Below are positions 21,801-27,500 of a stretch of DNA of 64,000 nucleotides, piece by piece (within the stretch, counting starts at the first letter, position 1; the number at the start of each line of letters is the position of its first letter). The stretch spans positions 47,069-111,068 of the IMG/VR virus record IMGVR_UViG_3300009508_001156, one strand, 5' to 3'. Made by a program: the position numbers and the translations under genes. A model generated the notes under the pieces. It saw only the letters and a list, made by a program, of their open reading frames with translations, was not told the origin of the DNA and made no database searches. Source of the stretch: a virus.

Positions 21801-24574
21801 TAAGTTCTGTTAAAAACATCCTGACTTACTTTATAAGAAATCACTCTCTTAATAATATTTTCTAGAGTTTCTTCTACTGACAAATCTTCATTAAACTCGT
21901 TACTGTAATACTTGTTAATTTCATTAATTAATCTGTTTTTATATTTGATATATTCATTAGCATTGAAACGTAGCGCATCAACTAAATTATGTGGTTGATC
22001 ATCTAGTAAAAATGCACCTAATACTAAATCATCTTGACTTACTATTATATCGGTTGCATGCTTGATGTCTTTTTTAGTGTCGTTGAAATTATTGATGCCG
22101 TAGACTTCGCCAGTAAACCCTTGTTGCCTTTGCATGTAATTTGCAAAATGGCCTGCATAACTTGGCTGGCTGATTGTGTTTATGTCTTCATTAAAGATGT
22201 TACTGTACAATGCTAACGGAAGTTCATATTTACTAGTAGTGCGTTCGCTAATTAATCCCGTAGTGCAATTTGCTGTAATGTATATAAAATCAGATTCGAT
22301 TAAATTGAACGTGTCAAATTTAATATACCCTGCTCTATTTAGATTGTAAGTCCAATCGGTTCGTTTTATTCCATTGACTGTGACTGTTATATCGTACCCA
22401 TTGTTTAAATTTTGGTCTACATCTGGGACTCCGCCAATATACCATTCTTGTTGTACCCCATCAATATCAAACTTGTTTACCAGATAGCTGCTTACAATAC
22501 TCTGCCGAGTTTTCACTGGCACAGTTCGCATGTAAGTTTCATATGATTCGACATCATCGCTAACCATTTTATAAAAATAGTAACCGTTAATCTCGCCTTG
22601 GTTGTCTGAATATCTTATTGTTTCTTGAAAATTATCAAATAATATTTCGCTACCGCTTTTAAAGTTTTCAAATATAAAATTAAAACCTAATTCAGTGTCT
22701 TCAACAACACTTCTGGAAATGTTTTGTGCGTTTGCTGGTACTTCGGTCGCATAACCAAATATTTTACTGCCTGCAAAATTATTGCCTGGGCGATCGCCTA
22801 AGTAAGTTCCTCGGGTGTCATAAAGTGTAAACAGTGGTGGTTGGTTTAAGTACAGTTTCTCCTGACACTGTAACCAGCCTGTAACATCCCATTTAAATTC
22901 TTTACCTGCATTAGAACCCAGAGAAACCTGTACAGGTTTATCAACATCTATTTTGTAAGGGACAAACGCTAAATTTTCTTCAGTGATACCGCTAGGATTT
23001 AATATAGGGTCGCCTACTTGCTGTACTTTAATTGAGCCTTCAGTATAATACCCAGCGCCTGGATTTAATACAAAACTGAGCGCTTCGTAAACAAGGCCGC
23101 CGAATGAACCGATTGCTACTATTGCATCTGATCCATATGGTGAAGTTATAGTAGCTATTATTGGAGTAAAGGCTATATAGGGTGTCTGGAGCGCTAGGTT
23201 ACGATAAATGGTTATCGGTTCTACAGTAGTAATAATTCTATTTACAGTGTCAACAGTATCTACAATACCATAAGTGTATTCGCCATTAGTACCAACTGCC
23301 GGAATCCAAACAGCCATTCCTGGCAACACAGAAGTTACTGGAGCTACAATGTTTATAGTACTTGTAGTGACTACATCGCCTTCTTCTAAGAGGGCGTAGT
23401 CCAGATCAAGAAGTTGAAAGGAAGTGATTGACGAGCCTTGGTCAAGTACTGTTATAGACGATAATTCATACCCTAACTTATTTTTTGATCTAGTCCAGTT
23501 TAAATCAATGTTTGCGTTAAATGTGCCAGTAACGTCTGTTATATTTAATTGCGGTGCTGTGTTTGAATCTATTTCAATAGCCGTGTGCACAATATTTCCC
23601 ACTTCTAGCTCAGACTGATTTAAAAATATAAATTCTTTGCCTATTACATTTTCATCTGTCAGCTGTGCGTCGGCAAGTGATCCATCTAATTGATTAAGGG
23701 GGGCGTTGGTTGCTAAATCTACAACGGTTGCAAACTCAGTTCCGTGATTAAATAGTTCTAATTCTTGTGCAAATTCTAGGATAGGTCTGTTTGCACGATT
23801 AACTCTAGGAGGCAAGTCTTGACCTGCGTCACGGAAATTATTTACATGATACCAGTAGTTAATTCTACTCCATAAATTTTGATTTTTTGCTCCCCTAGCT
23901 TGTAGGATATAATCTTTATCTTTAGTGTAAGAAGTAATATTGTTTAGATCTTTTTGTATTAATTGTATTGCAGTACCTACGCCTTGCACAATGTATTCAA
24001 TATTTACTCGGCTAGCAGGTACACAGTTATCACCTGAGAACTGAAGAATCATTCCGTTACGCAGGTTAACTGATCCGTAAGTGAATTCCTTTTTGCCTAT
24101 CACTTCATTGTCTATGTCTAGTACTACATCTGCTGTAGGAGTTATAGTAATTGTGTTAGGTCCGTTTTCTATCCAGTAGTATTCTTGATAGTTTAAAAAT
24201 TTATCGATGTCTATCGGCGGTAAGTATGTTAAAAATTCTGAACTGAATATTTTATTATGATTATGAGTATCCACTCCGTAAGTATGAAGTGTATCTATTA
24301 TTTCGTCGTAAAAATAAAAGTTCTCACTCTTAGCTGTTACACTATTAATAGTATTAACTGTTGGAGTTAAGGCGTAAAAACGTTTTGTAGCAGTTGGTTC
24401 AGTTAAAAACTGTCCTCTGGCGTTAACATCTTCGTTACTAGGTGATCCTATAAAGCCTTGAACTATTTCTGCGTCTTGCTTGCTAAACAGTTGTTCTACA
24501 GTATTCTCAAAAAAGTTTTTGATCGTTGTCGTTTGTAGAACTGCCGGTAACTTTTTATAAATTTTATCAGCCAT
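830..24574 (-). CDS. Giant virion structural protein (7,914 aa), baseplate locus
   Basis: One uninterrupted reading frame of 7,914 codons, an estimated 870 kDa. It starts 3 nt after the gp6 stop (TAA CGT ATG) with no Shine-Dalgarno, so translation is probably coupled to gp6. The N-terminus (IYKKLPAVLQTTTIKNFFEN) resembles the large structural protein that follows gp6 in T4-like cyanophages, the position of gp7 in T4 (1,032 aa); homology to gp7 is not shown. Visible modules: a YHYH-type domain at about 1400-1560 (GWAFDGLPIYGPYGY from G1459, FYHYV with H1551); a CBM5/12-like stretch between W1927 and W1963; a possible PA14/GLEYA-like segment around W4638 (FRAPKTGWYKFDN); and several beta-rich repeats of the type 'GSGYxxG...VxVxxxGxGY'. 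It probably forms an extended baseplate or fibre-like structure. No frameshift or stop breaks the frame. Confidence 0.85.
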   Translation of the reverse strand: MADKIYKKLPAVLQTTTIKNFFENTVEQLFSKQDAEIVQGFIGSPSNEDVNARGQFLTEPTATKRFYALTPTVNTINSVTAKSENFYFYDEIIDTLHTYGVDTHNHNKIFSSEFLTYLPPIDIDKFLNYQEYYWIENGPNTITITPTADVVLDIDNEVIGKKEFTYGSVNLRNGMILQFSGDNCVPASRVNIEYIVQGVGTAIQLIQKDLNNITSYTKDKDYILQARGAKNQNLWSRINYWYHVNNFRDAGQDLPPRVNRANRPILEFAQELELFNHGTEFATVVDLATNAPLNQLDGSLADAQLTDENVIGKEFIFLNQSELEVGNIVHTAIEIDSNTAPQLNITDVTGTFNANIDLNWTRSKNKLGYELSSITVLDQGSSITSFQLLDLDYALLEEGDVVTTSTINIVAPVTSVLPGMAVWIPAVGTNGEYTYGIVDTVDTVNRIITTVEPITIYRNLALQTPYIAFTPIIATITSPYGSDAIVAIGSFGGLVYEALSFVLNPGAGYYTEGSIKVQQVGDPILNPSGITEENLAFVPYKIDVDKPVQVSLGSNAGKEFKWDVTGWLQCQEKLYLNQPPLFTLYDTRGTYLGDRPGNNFAGSKIFGYATEVPANAQNISRSVVEDTELGFNFIFENFKSGSEILFDNFQETIRYSDNQGEINGYYFYKMVSDDVESYETYMRTVPVKTRQSIVSSYLVNKFDIDGVQQEWYIGGVPDVDQNLNNGYDITVTVNGIKRTDWTYNLNRAGYIKFDTFNLIESDFIYITANCTTGLISERTTSKYELPLALYSNIFNEDINTISQPSYAGHFANYMQRQQGFTGEVYGINNFNDTKKDIKHATDIIVSQDDLVLGAFLLDDQPHNLVDALRFNANEYIKYKNRLINEINKYYSNEFNEDLSVEETLENIIKRVISYKVSQDVFNRTYVVPFGDIYDVQQFSIALDQTQLTLTTDLDLNKIENSVMVYRNGVLLTADVDYTFSSLTFPVTIDISTELVINDTITVKIYNVLRDSAQCPPTPSTMGLYPLFIPRIEQDTSFVTPITVLVGHDGSRTPVNNDDRDTLLLEFEKRIYNSAKKEFRKSNSLPEYNYADVRAGAFRETGYTVKEWSDILRYYFIEWSRANELDYIINEFYDQINSFTWNYNTELPGHWKGLYEYYYDTINPHTSPWEMLGFTEKPSWWDTEYALFIEDDFGLNIPYVNYGSVNTKMWKDLEEGIIRQGPRENVTNNLYLENNRFRRMGLNAVLPVDSDGNLKSPDQVMTTENVTRSISYTNTDTGNHDANFAFRTNKFYNLNGINVSWDNDNVYVQGRGIPVYSDENQPINVSGEQSLSDIPILSQDISYCVPRKPLTDLGVNVETWNDADYWDDSATWNDTSLTALGNASKMSNDAIAVLVNGLPLYNFYDENTTWESQGSWHYDNNRLGEDKSIDSEGLLHYNKITPEVAGLSSWSTTEHSPIVGWAFDGLPIYGPYGYADPLDSSSAIVRVESSWKLRRENPTFGTRPGSVGGAFSGVFVEDYYFDEDFFSETPHAADEFNAVFGVTPDSEQPFYHYVATLDNNLKPAFPYAVGGGVQTRTVEGLFFNAWSNTFRFQASNTRGIARINVLDPGGLYTQGNTSVVIEGDGSGATANVVVTDGGITSVVITNKGKDYNTATAAIVGDGVRAVIEIIIDTEDNNSNNCEVNVSATSALVSVENLTVTSNRNLDKNWKFGDGAPVEQAWKYSSGYPFAVTEALLLSKPGKFATVFSNPIKIARTPVNKRILVNIDTNKSWHFSNPSEFQIHGEIVDNVFTTNIGYTQFINSWLTFQRLDTNIDFAEKIRTLNVKLSHRMSSFIDQDTLTARTDQYSIQGSASSLIIPKDDLSVDLHSSNYKSRNFYSGVIVQRSSEGYIVTGFDKNRGYFEILESDRQGRSNRVEVGGSPAGYSQWQPNLTYNKTAIVEYQGRYFQARVRITGGETFDRDLWAPLASLPQLNAARGTRYQNTTGIVRRIYYGTEYTNIDDVYDFLISLGRFNELSGFQFGEYDISISDIRNWDYAAKQFLFWTTGNWEVGNTLELSPAATQITFESPDRGFVAKINRTDRQQFTLVTEDGSIIDASECEIVRSDRMISIKPPAGKQIYGVMLYVKEIEHVISFNNTTQFNDIIFSSLLNQRQSRIKLKTKRTKDWDGRLNASGYIVDGGELIPNPDNLAENLGRYHELGFVPVQKDVYDASRALYGYVPREYLTELDVLDDQQFDFYRGMLQSKGTQTSLTRIAKSSSILDGDITIFDEWALKIGEFGDTSNNQHVELRLEKTDLKQDPQLITLSFPEDITNVVESIEVVDARYIYTEAPAIEIAAPLSPGIQATAQSFLNTDGTLSHIEVTEPGSNYSLEGVTSNVIASDVTLYDLNSDFDYASTTSTNYVNLSVNQIDITISVNGSSSTLVSIPSANPGVVDVLPADIVSALEDAFPEELFVVARETHDLSGSVKWLFTLLATNELVIDDGNDLLLTNGTYINTQRYRLDSTVQQGSNVTVASDITVTVANVVVSDSNWDFDLGQIVSTNPSSSTPVISNTKRQQGDVDSVTYTAIFNMYGEPGSTENGQFELLPLSLQGSGTGVIFNIITVSRTNIGGAPYGSETWQVEIDITIQNRGQDYVLGDTFILRSSLSLREHQVVTVDAINNAYDLREYTLINNNASLDLGPAFATENLQIDNSGQYKFIEVYIDDQKIENFADGGTGAGTLYVIDNGGAGGTGRIQFPDISRLPIALLTYQFNPPLSEPVPNGYQRETYFSLTSANTIKVVESSTIQFNAGFTDDIAESDIRIKVTTQDGIVTRIGQVRTYEVTRDQKNDNILFVDIDNTERFLKKPTGVRTNNLWATTNAVNASGITDQAYPTVLNAGYVATGNVEYQSFDIASLPDLYDDNILIKPYSGSHIHMAKDDHNDWNVYKLLNIGSDVSFLSKNQSGNVSLYTDKSLFNFIDTNQIGQPNTGKFMDYYITLDNANVSDNVLVWSNEEVVLTESSTVEDVQAPRMVEAFIKSIGPSDLLSITSVDPIVGGYVNNLTLIPQLVSDTVIVTGSFNGRINEGDAITLLDNLGTNYSSNVSAGAATSSTDGKLTLSADNEDVLLLDPLVTAAGAGNLYVTLNVQVSDYLYGEYTANASTLTLEDKLNFELITAINGKKFAVDSVSTGSNTVTLTDPKGKDSNLADNYIFTSNLAANLETSGYTVTVYEQYTPLSGNYFIAANVTYNSFEIERPGTAPSTNVTGALLNKSRITTSAPHELFPGDIVRINTPNVSGTFSIDTVTANTMDLGARWLPGYVSESGNIVKKGIKIETVAPHGISSLYAKSDKRIAVHFVSPLYYNKVYYVDSVTPTTLIINNVWPRTDTTHVFYEEKVAQLSSSALFDKENPDYENATNIIEIVENPLLSDYQATWDSNSSILSDGMINFYGNVVIISPRALPSNTSVSTGITLVRSVKRETKFPVVTTLDHNRINMNGSEITVDSYNNLSGMNEAINRAIALRRAYTDLTQPTSAGFRLAFNMLTDPFTPVAQTSSGNKLPAAFISNYGPYVRDAETINRLGNQNAQATGELKIADTVEQIYNENFNQGPKIAGPTQGLSYTDAITGIKYNWSPSIKDYRAEYTAQQELEEQSITNTVEYPDPEGHITTIQGPAISSWSSEGILYEVPGVYGDIAYPEGSVVIYNSQYWIALIDIMLSDNTTFGSDGGNPYQDREFPDQDLIRTNINGKFVYTWRAINNSDAIKSAINEQLTLTTLPGTGTSTANIPGVKRKSYNMLEKTDLNGLLVQPSYNDPVGTVIPRYRLQPNQYKSYAIYQAVRNDNNDIYYIKLDEVSPPLTRHDFYRTINAYSNFSGYEAVDFYYTNNITLSNYLDVNQRITYNRDPLKMKQTGYVLEIGPAEPASFIGKQLLAEPFAVSGGNNTNAIENFRNLPYLEIASSDQNGSLGKATITLGNENDNANGYNSFLLWTPGLTPGKWGPSPEGPGPLNGYNGVPVSAGFGKGYYSAGDGHTDAGNYPGYTVKYDRPIPRFVYSKNYKVSPPVTNRDDTLEYIPLTNTDLGELGLRPDQIYVACFWTEPFVYTNQLVGYNNNNIDSSGKPAPIYSDYEGTVVRFKYIRITELPANAITRRLIPDTGWGGKPWSNRIVDNVGVQFTNDNENQIWDLFKPADVSAGTTTEALTTATVQNTADAPTGEQIQSSTAPETQQIFVPTTSLGPVITGGVLDGLTGPCDTVQQPGDPESGIGGDCDKVPQESVQALTLTKDDMELISDPTIISDYNVYYKTVKIAGSRSPFTVFFNSGGSSIALGLTQSKNIYTPTETTVQAQFGGEQPFIKNNTGTSRAGSLQGQVFSYGDINTGVPVTNIVSNALGLITNAPLPGIQTYTAAGSEVTFPSITGSAFNLLFPDNEMAVSGIGFIREEQLICSVPGPYVTVFVATDSRASTDDFTLVLSYLKELVVTEEVAPITGECTDDVLTNSRNYSAGATVRAWSNNVTPLNGTFSTIFANANGNPILYDYFSSISESGSVTSFVDFRSRVDNIYWTAGAADSPYANKDTYKALELQIPLGTRTGFTYDTIDNWADTPSPDVVNLTSHVDKTNNLLVSENIVNAFNTPVKAGNTNSGSTIELKGYFRAPKTGWYKFDNITNETENLSRSWIWVSSSADPSNSLTHVNSRILWKRYGVDDAKLQIDSAGNETAVAEEYFVNDGYQLTGDETQEQYINSVAYHRDNAASSHTHSQTGQTTVIFLKEGSFYFTRALATNHLVEAVMHLQYAFSDAPENLLPSSTNFTTGRLGFSGRTCAADIQDNAPPVVQDPAQPIDPVTNPAPVYDCFGTPIGQNFNLYQTSTTLAIDVSYEGESGVYSYIDINDGAVNTLDFYTNTDPNFSGTIPTSITTSIATFCTADLAACITNQLTSQYAGQSLNDQQKLAIINSCSNVTQEPETPIYPADQGNDPDNDEQTQEIVFEPLIDDRQDVQRGWTGGIATSEQGQTRGYVWGNYVGYSKPQMTGYNFYPGVFKKTTVKLVQPSQNTYTTQNTIPEGQVVGPNSQRISGGAIISLAKPLTTTVPKTPTVLKRYEVQDQPWADNLTNVNSLTYNPRRIGSSINVNNSNLTNVKPTINSNDLDYNGPAFTTPDTVLQEDRSDVTRVVANQTTSLQPLQFSKVNTGIRFTKVPVIDITPLDIDANGNYLPAGTTVQAQISRPTPTASITQEDLLGTKEGEELYINGRRLVVRARTLEDLKNQINCGVFGLEAGIVNQAGQPTLVISSCTGQAWRVANGCGGGVYSQVGDFHINRGFEQSRTAVSSLTDAVVDTGQAAASTVYTKYTYVTEQTIGVAGEIIPANTYVRFGLNTGTGETGYTTNQTYVDAAGDINLVEFEGNSTGTIAPMPSTSITSEYQTAGSGYRIGDRLRLIGGTPINSAKAPLTKICIDSAGSGYTDVTKLQVVINSNNATPGVGAAAIVTALDINGGIAEIEIVNGGTGYDINRPPLVEIIDLANPSAATRTIDSRWPGASAGGSLSVNGGDILEIDNYSSSIDGKDLYIDKRHLKATAPFTIGQRLFDGLVSPVNINSNVAWIDPQTLDNSFTGRAQITLTGVSSGSAILESIRPNSFVEIAHFPRTAFDNVATITAGSLSKLSSTMTIPGNYQAIIQPGDVITFLDQNEQLEKEDGSISLPDPRYIQLQIDSATDNGGSTDLVFTTTVDARYTFADATVGGTDRPVLIGRAIESKFFIPQPTDNNPTVTYNSGLSTLTVVIESDMFRTFPSFKNSGMFGNGFLPDVYTGIMQPDTVYVYYKKAWWTETLVNPPGGVPVLQDIVDPSVPRNSAKLSALMGTSDTYGTNLNFNDNALKAGYQGMAGPQRIAKFIVTGVDSFGAITSLRIIDRGVYKIFPSDLTRGLPLEYDYEIPGTSSGQLLNGVATVLPSQRGTTLGVSDPLWSVQYGPDHPEYKVDPYGDTSNERHPDWFRYPEFYFNGVQWVPYKGTPGEYDPSTWVIVDTRDPSTSQDISINDAWENLTAEQIERFYVTGQLLRKTYLIDDNVASTTYGKYITPRTLAGGSGARVFLTAQEIPDCSEKGTAREALGLPEIVEKVNAPLSLAKNINDAIEAAGYNPNTLNASVTPNGDLGEFGLSTSFPGIRLDSSTPGFLEKFGLPTGDYNLGMLCIESTLQDPNTTDEEAQQVINELYQSGSYGNLSTDELSSITGRSREDVKNVDVLSFACVQRISPKVPAGVNTGDLLNDNNSIFPGNNIIRLRELFKYTVSNIFGEDISLNTVSNRQDVSVNVFESRRYNNFNTLPVNFETTDAATNAVNTVLYPGQPVINTNVPSTNLPVVEKRWIDNYNGSWAYFENGVLIRQQEPLVDSRYVSSTLMYNGTTGEKFLDLYQWDPFKGVLPKFIADEVYYISEVDPVGYSSARSVFGRNNIGKTWWDTSTIRYFWYEQGSAVERRNAWGSAFPGSSITICEWIESEALPENWAGDGTPRFLDRYITERHQDPITGEFKLYYYYWVQNRSIIDDRIKRDLNRSLDTRTIARYIANPYKYGIETVSYISPSSMLIGNTGPSLNKFENRLQINFSRNLNPDGIDHTAWELAREGDKDSVIPNDLSNKLIDSLAAENAIGQVVPSPLLSDVERYGIGFRPRQTMFKNIKEARRVMVNVINRLLSDLRLETEYPEWDSTLPSVRTYIKTVDWFAVRTVDNETNENIRFNDSYKPVYKVSSVAELYRLQNVPDGSIAQVSNEQNTSVELWIYIGNQNRYKQINIKDETIQLSSALYTDDTNAIMSNEIRLLLTTLKDKVFFNTNKWNELFFEMLKYAYVEQGQLSWAFKTSYLFVKKEEEDLVKFTGFKPDNFQKVLDYMNEVKPYNAKIREYKDGKRAPLDYIGQNNISDYDKPPFVDPEANKIRVLDETIPADLELMGTNARYVDYWTAITTDNTTPIRKGKVNLTFDRTNWLPTLFGWDPATDTESIAISKNIAFLSVANAAVMADPSSNIRAIDRIFKYDSDVQAAFNTEVNTFFNDPTASANTSIVGNYLLLNNMIGSNQMDTTLSLLKTKSGGDFQGETVNAYTFKEYVDNFDSITDVVTQFGFDSDPWDENTDYDNVTVTDSRNSANYGNVTSIGVGDHPWDQVKEYVIYEGIINKDIDGPVTLRRNDEVYEGFDSITFHRMLYGEEMPEELALFDPLESVVMTVVTSEFARGTTEVVAQYDVLPANLDLQHTVYNLVSTTVLDGGRGWINPTVTFYNDFTNSEVGLWSATATVVPDGDGSTISAINITLGAAQIIGLQSQLNIVVSESYTQTLTAQANKRTNVLKLSNPAELIVGQSVTSVTGNILYGEIVSIDGANATISTFLEDTLLNGSTVSVSGSNFTGRSFYGITTEASVLIDKKFAEENYDPSEYTIISPTLAEFTNIDFVNAVIQAGVDPTSNTNFYGIDTVSGWDTAIENGTIGAWDLVTETIQENIVEQVAPNSREVTHRVHMNLFGGTDYLRISSRKTSALSKDLEIWGSELFLDNVSWVQPASLDQPQALWIGDELIQYGRKIDDKVDFITRGAKGTTIQHHPAGTPVYSAYNVDLFNDLMPESAVWLEIGTRYEDVTKWDQAGDATLGNQDDNFWLQINSWDENANVLSTQSDTAVLIESGAETSNLVMTTGMFDITNKAIKIKSTISQPAVLAQSAVQYTNILQLQAPLYTSTAVVMEDVPQGNSTIRVSSPGHNVNDILIVQTASGTAGEYIGQIQSYLGEPEPGKHEYQLYTPVYQKVNELTQLWFSRYVPGMEIKRGIDTLGFIGDLNYGSGNITLSNQLSSLLPTAGQTVELYWRDVAIVNETFGAGPGQIVNVVPSAAEGWQSTFNRILFNDAVTVEVEVIETGNSDVAWDSARLAGQTAQSLADRANADYSSFNSIMRFMHFGEDPTP

Positions 24575-24577
24575 ACG

Positions 24578-27500
24578 TTAAATATCCGCTCTTAGAGTTT
24601 GGTTATCAATTCTGCTAATAATTTCTATATCATTAACAGAAGCAGTACTAATGAATAATTCATTTGACTCTGCTTTAACTTGGAATAACTCTCCAAATTT
24701 ACCTGAAATATTCTTGGGCAATATAACAATACTGCCTATGTTACTACCTAATTTCTGATGAATGTATGTGCTCAATTCTGTAAAATAAAATGTTTCACCA
24801 AACTCCCAATTATTAACGTCAAAATATTCGTTAATTGTCGATATAATGCCACTTTTTAACTCATTATCACTTATCTGGTCGCTGAGTTTAACAACACGAA
24901 ATTTAGCTTTAAACTCTTCATCTGCTTGATTCCCAAACAACAATTTAAACTTTGAGCTGCGGAACACTAATGTATCGCTAGCAGTCTTGTATGTATTTAG
25001 TCCTGAAAATTCCAGGCTTAGTTGATCGGTGGTTGGCTCTATGGGAAACTCTCCTGATTGATTGGATTTCCATCTGTTAACCAAATCGTTATAGCTTTGC
25101 GTTAATAAAATCATTTCCACTATGTTACTAATGCTAGGATCAACACGTACACTACTGCTAGCATTGTGCTGCCATCTAATAATTCCGTTTGTCGTGCTGT
25201 CTGTTGCAGTGTTTTGATTTTTACCTCTACCGATACGTACAAAGTAGTCTGAGGTTTCTAGCACTAAGAGTTCAGTGTCGCTTGTACTAACTCGTGTTAC
25301 TTGAAAAACTTTTCCCGAACCTACGCTAAAAATAACTAAGCCTGCTGCTGAACTAATGTTAATAAACAGATTCGCTACAGCATCATTCTTGACAATGATC
25401 CATTTTAGGTCACTAAAACTATATATGTCTGTATAACGCAAAGGCGTAACAGTGCCTGCAGTATTATTAATTAATAAATTATCCTCACGTCTAAAATCAG
25501 CAATAACGCCGCTCACTGGAATATCATAACTAGTGCCGTCAAAATCTTTGTAGTATTCAAACAGCACGTAGTCTTCTGGATTAACATACTCTGAGAATTG
25601 TAAAGGACGATCAGGCACCAAATCTCTATCGGTATCAATAGGTGCTACTTTAACTTTTCTAGGATCAACATACCCATCAGATTCTTTAAAAGTGTCTATT
25701 AGTTCCCAATCAATTGGAACTGACAGTTTTTCTTTATTGGTAATGTATCTTAAAACTAACTTGTCTCTGCTTACTGCGCCAGTGATATCTGAACTGGAAT
25801 GTAGATCATGATTTTGAATATTTCTGTATTCAATGTTTCCTGTTTCAGTTACTGGATTATAATCTAACAAATATAATCGACCGACAGTGCTAGAGTCTAA
25901 ACTGTTACCACCCTCGCCATAGCTATATGGTACACCGCCTTCTTCTGCTTTAAATATTACTTCGTCTGTGCCAGGGACGCCATTATTAGGTAATTGCCTG
26001 TATGCAATAAATGGCGTGCCGGTGCTTTCTACTACATTAACACCAAATGTGGTATTATTAAAAGGCACTGTGATTTTACTAGGCAACACACTTATAAGTC
26101 CAGTATTAGCTGCGATAACCAAGTTACTTTCACTTGCAAGGGCGCCAGTTTTAAAATACACATTCAATCCGGTAGACGCTTCGCTTACATATTGATTATT
26201 GTTTGTAATACTAACCAAGCTGCTGTTTATTGGTTTCAACAAACCAAAATTACTCACCCATTGAGCTTCTAAATCTTTCCAAGTAGTGGCTCTGGTTTTA
26301 AGCGGAAGGTTAGCACTAATTCCAATAGGCTCAAATGTGGTTCCAGTAAAACTGTTTAAAAATGTAGTGCCTTGCCAACTGAATGTTTCGGTATCACCGC
26401 TTCGTGTATTAACTGTGGTAAAAGTAATTTTGTCTTTTATTGTGCCTGAATTTTTCACATTATAAAAACGGATATCGTCCCTGCTTTGAACTACATAATC
26501 ATTTCCTCTTAGGGTAACATCATATCTATAACTGAATTGATCTACAGGAGAGTAATTTAATAATACTAACCAACTGTATGCGCCAGCTTGGCCATTATCT
26601 AATGCAAACTTTCCTGCCTTGCTATCTGCTGTCAGTAAACTGTCTGGAATAATGTAAAAAGTGTCTGTTTGTAAATTATAGCCTAGGCCAAAACTTCTTT
26701 TGTTACGTATTTCAGTTTGTATTAACTCTGCTTCAGCAACAGTAAAAAGTTTTCTCAAACTAACAATTACTTCACAAGCCTGCCAAGTTGCCTCTATTTC
26801 TTCACTAAGTGTCCAAGGACCAACTGATGTGTTTACACCTGCGCTAAGTGCTCCGCTATTTTCCACATTAATAATCCTACACCACTTGTATTCTGAGCTA
26901 TCTATAGGATTAACAAACTTAATAAAGTTGTTTTGTTTTAGAATTTCTGTTTTGCCTGCAACATTGTTAACTAATATGTTCCTTGTGCCTGTGGTAAAAG
27001 TTTCAGTTAAATAGCCGGTCTTGCTGCGTTCTGCACTTGGTAATGGATTCCATAACACATTGTCTGCTTCGCTGAATTCGAACACATCTACAATACCGTT
27101 CTTAGCAGGATCAATCCAAATGTTTCTCAGTGTGTAATAAACAAAATTATTTACAGGTTGTCCTTTTAATCTGTTAGGGATAATACTAGTTGCTAGTTCT
27201 AGAGGAGTTACATTGCTGTTAACAATAATAGTCTCTGTAGGATTCCTATCGTCAATGTATAGATATGCATCGTCAGCAAAAGTGTCTATGTTTTGAAATG
27301 TACCTGTAGGATCGTTAATGTCAACATAACGACTGTGTCCAGCATGAGTTTTGTTAGTTGCTTTTAGTTTTAATATATTATTACTTTGACTCAGCGGGAA
27401 AACATTATAATCCTGTGCATTGACCATTCTGTTTTGCGTATAAAATGTTTGCGGTGCACGTTCTTTGATCGCCGCAATGCTTTCTGCTGGTAAACTGTTA

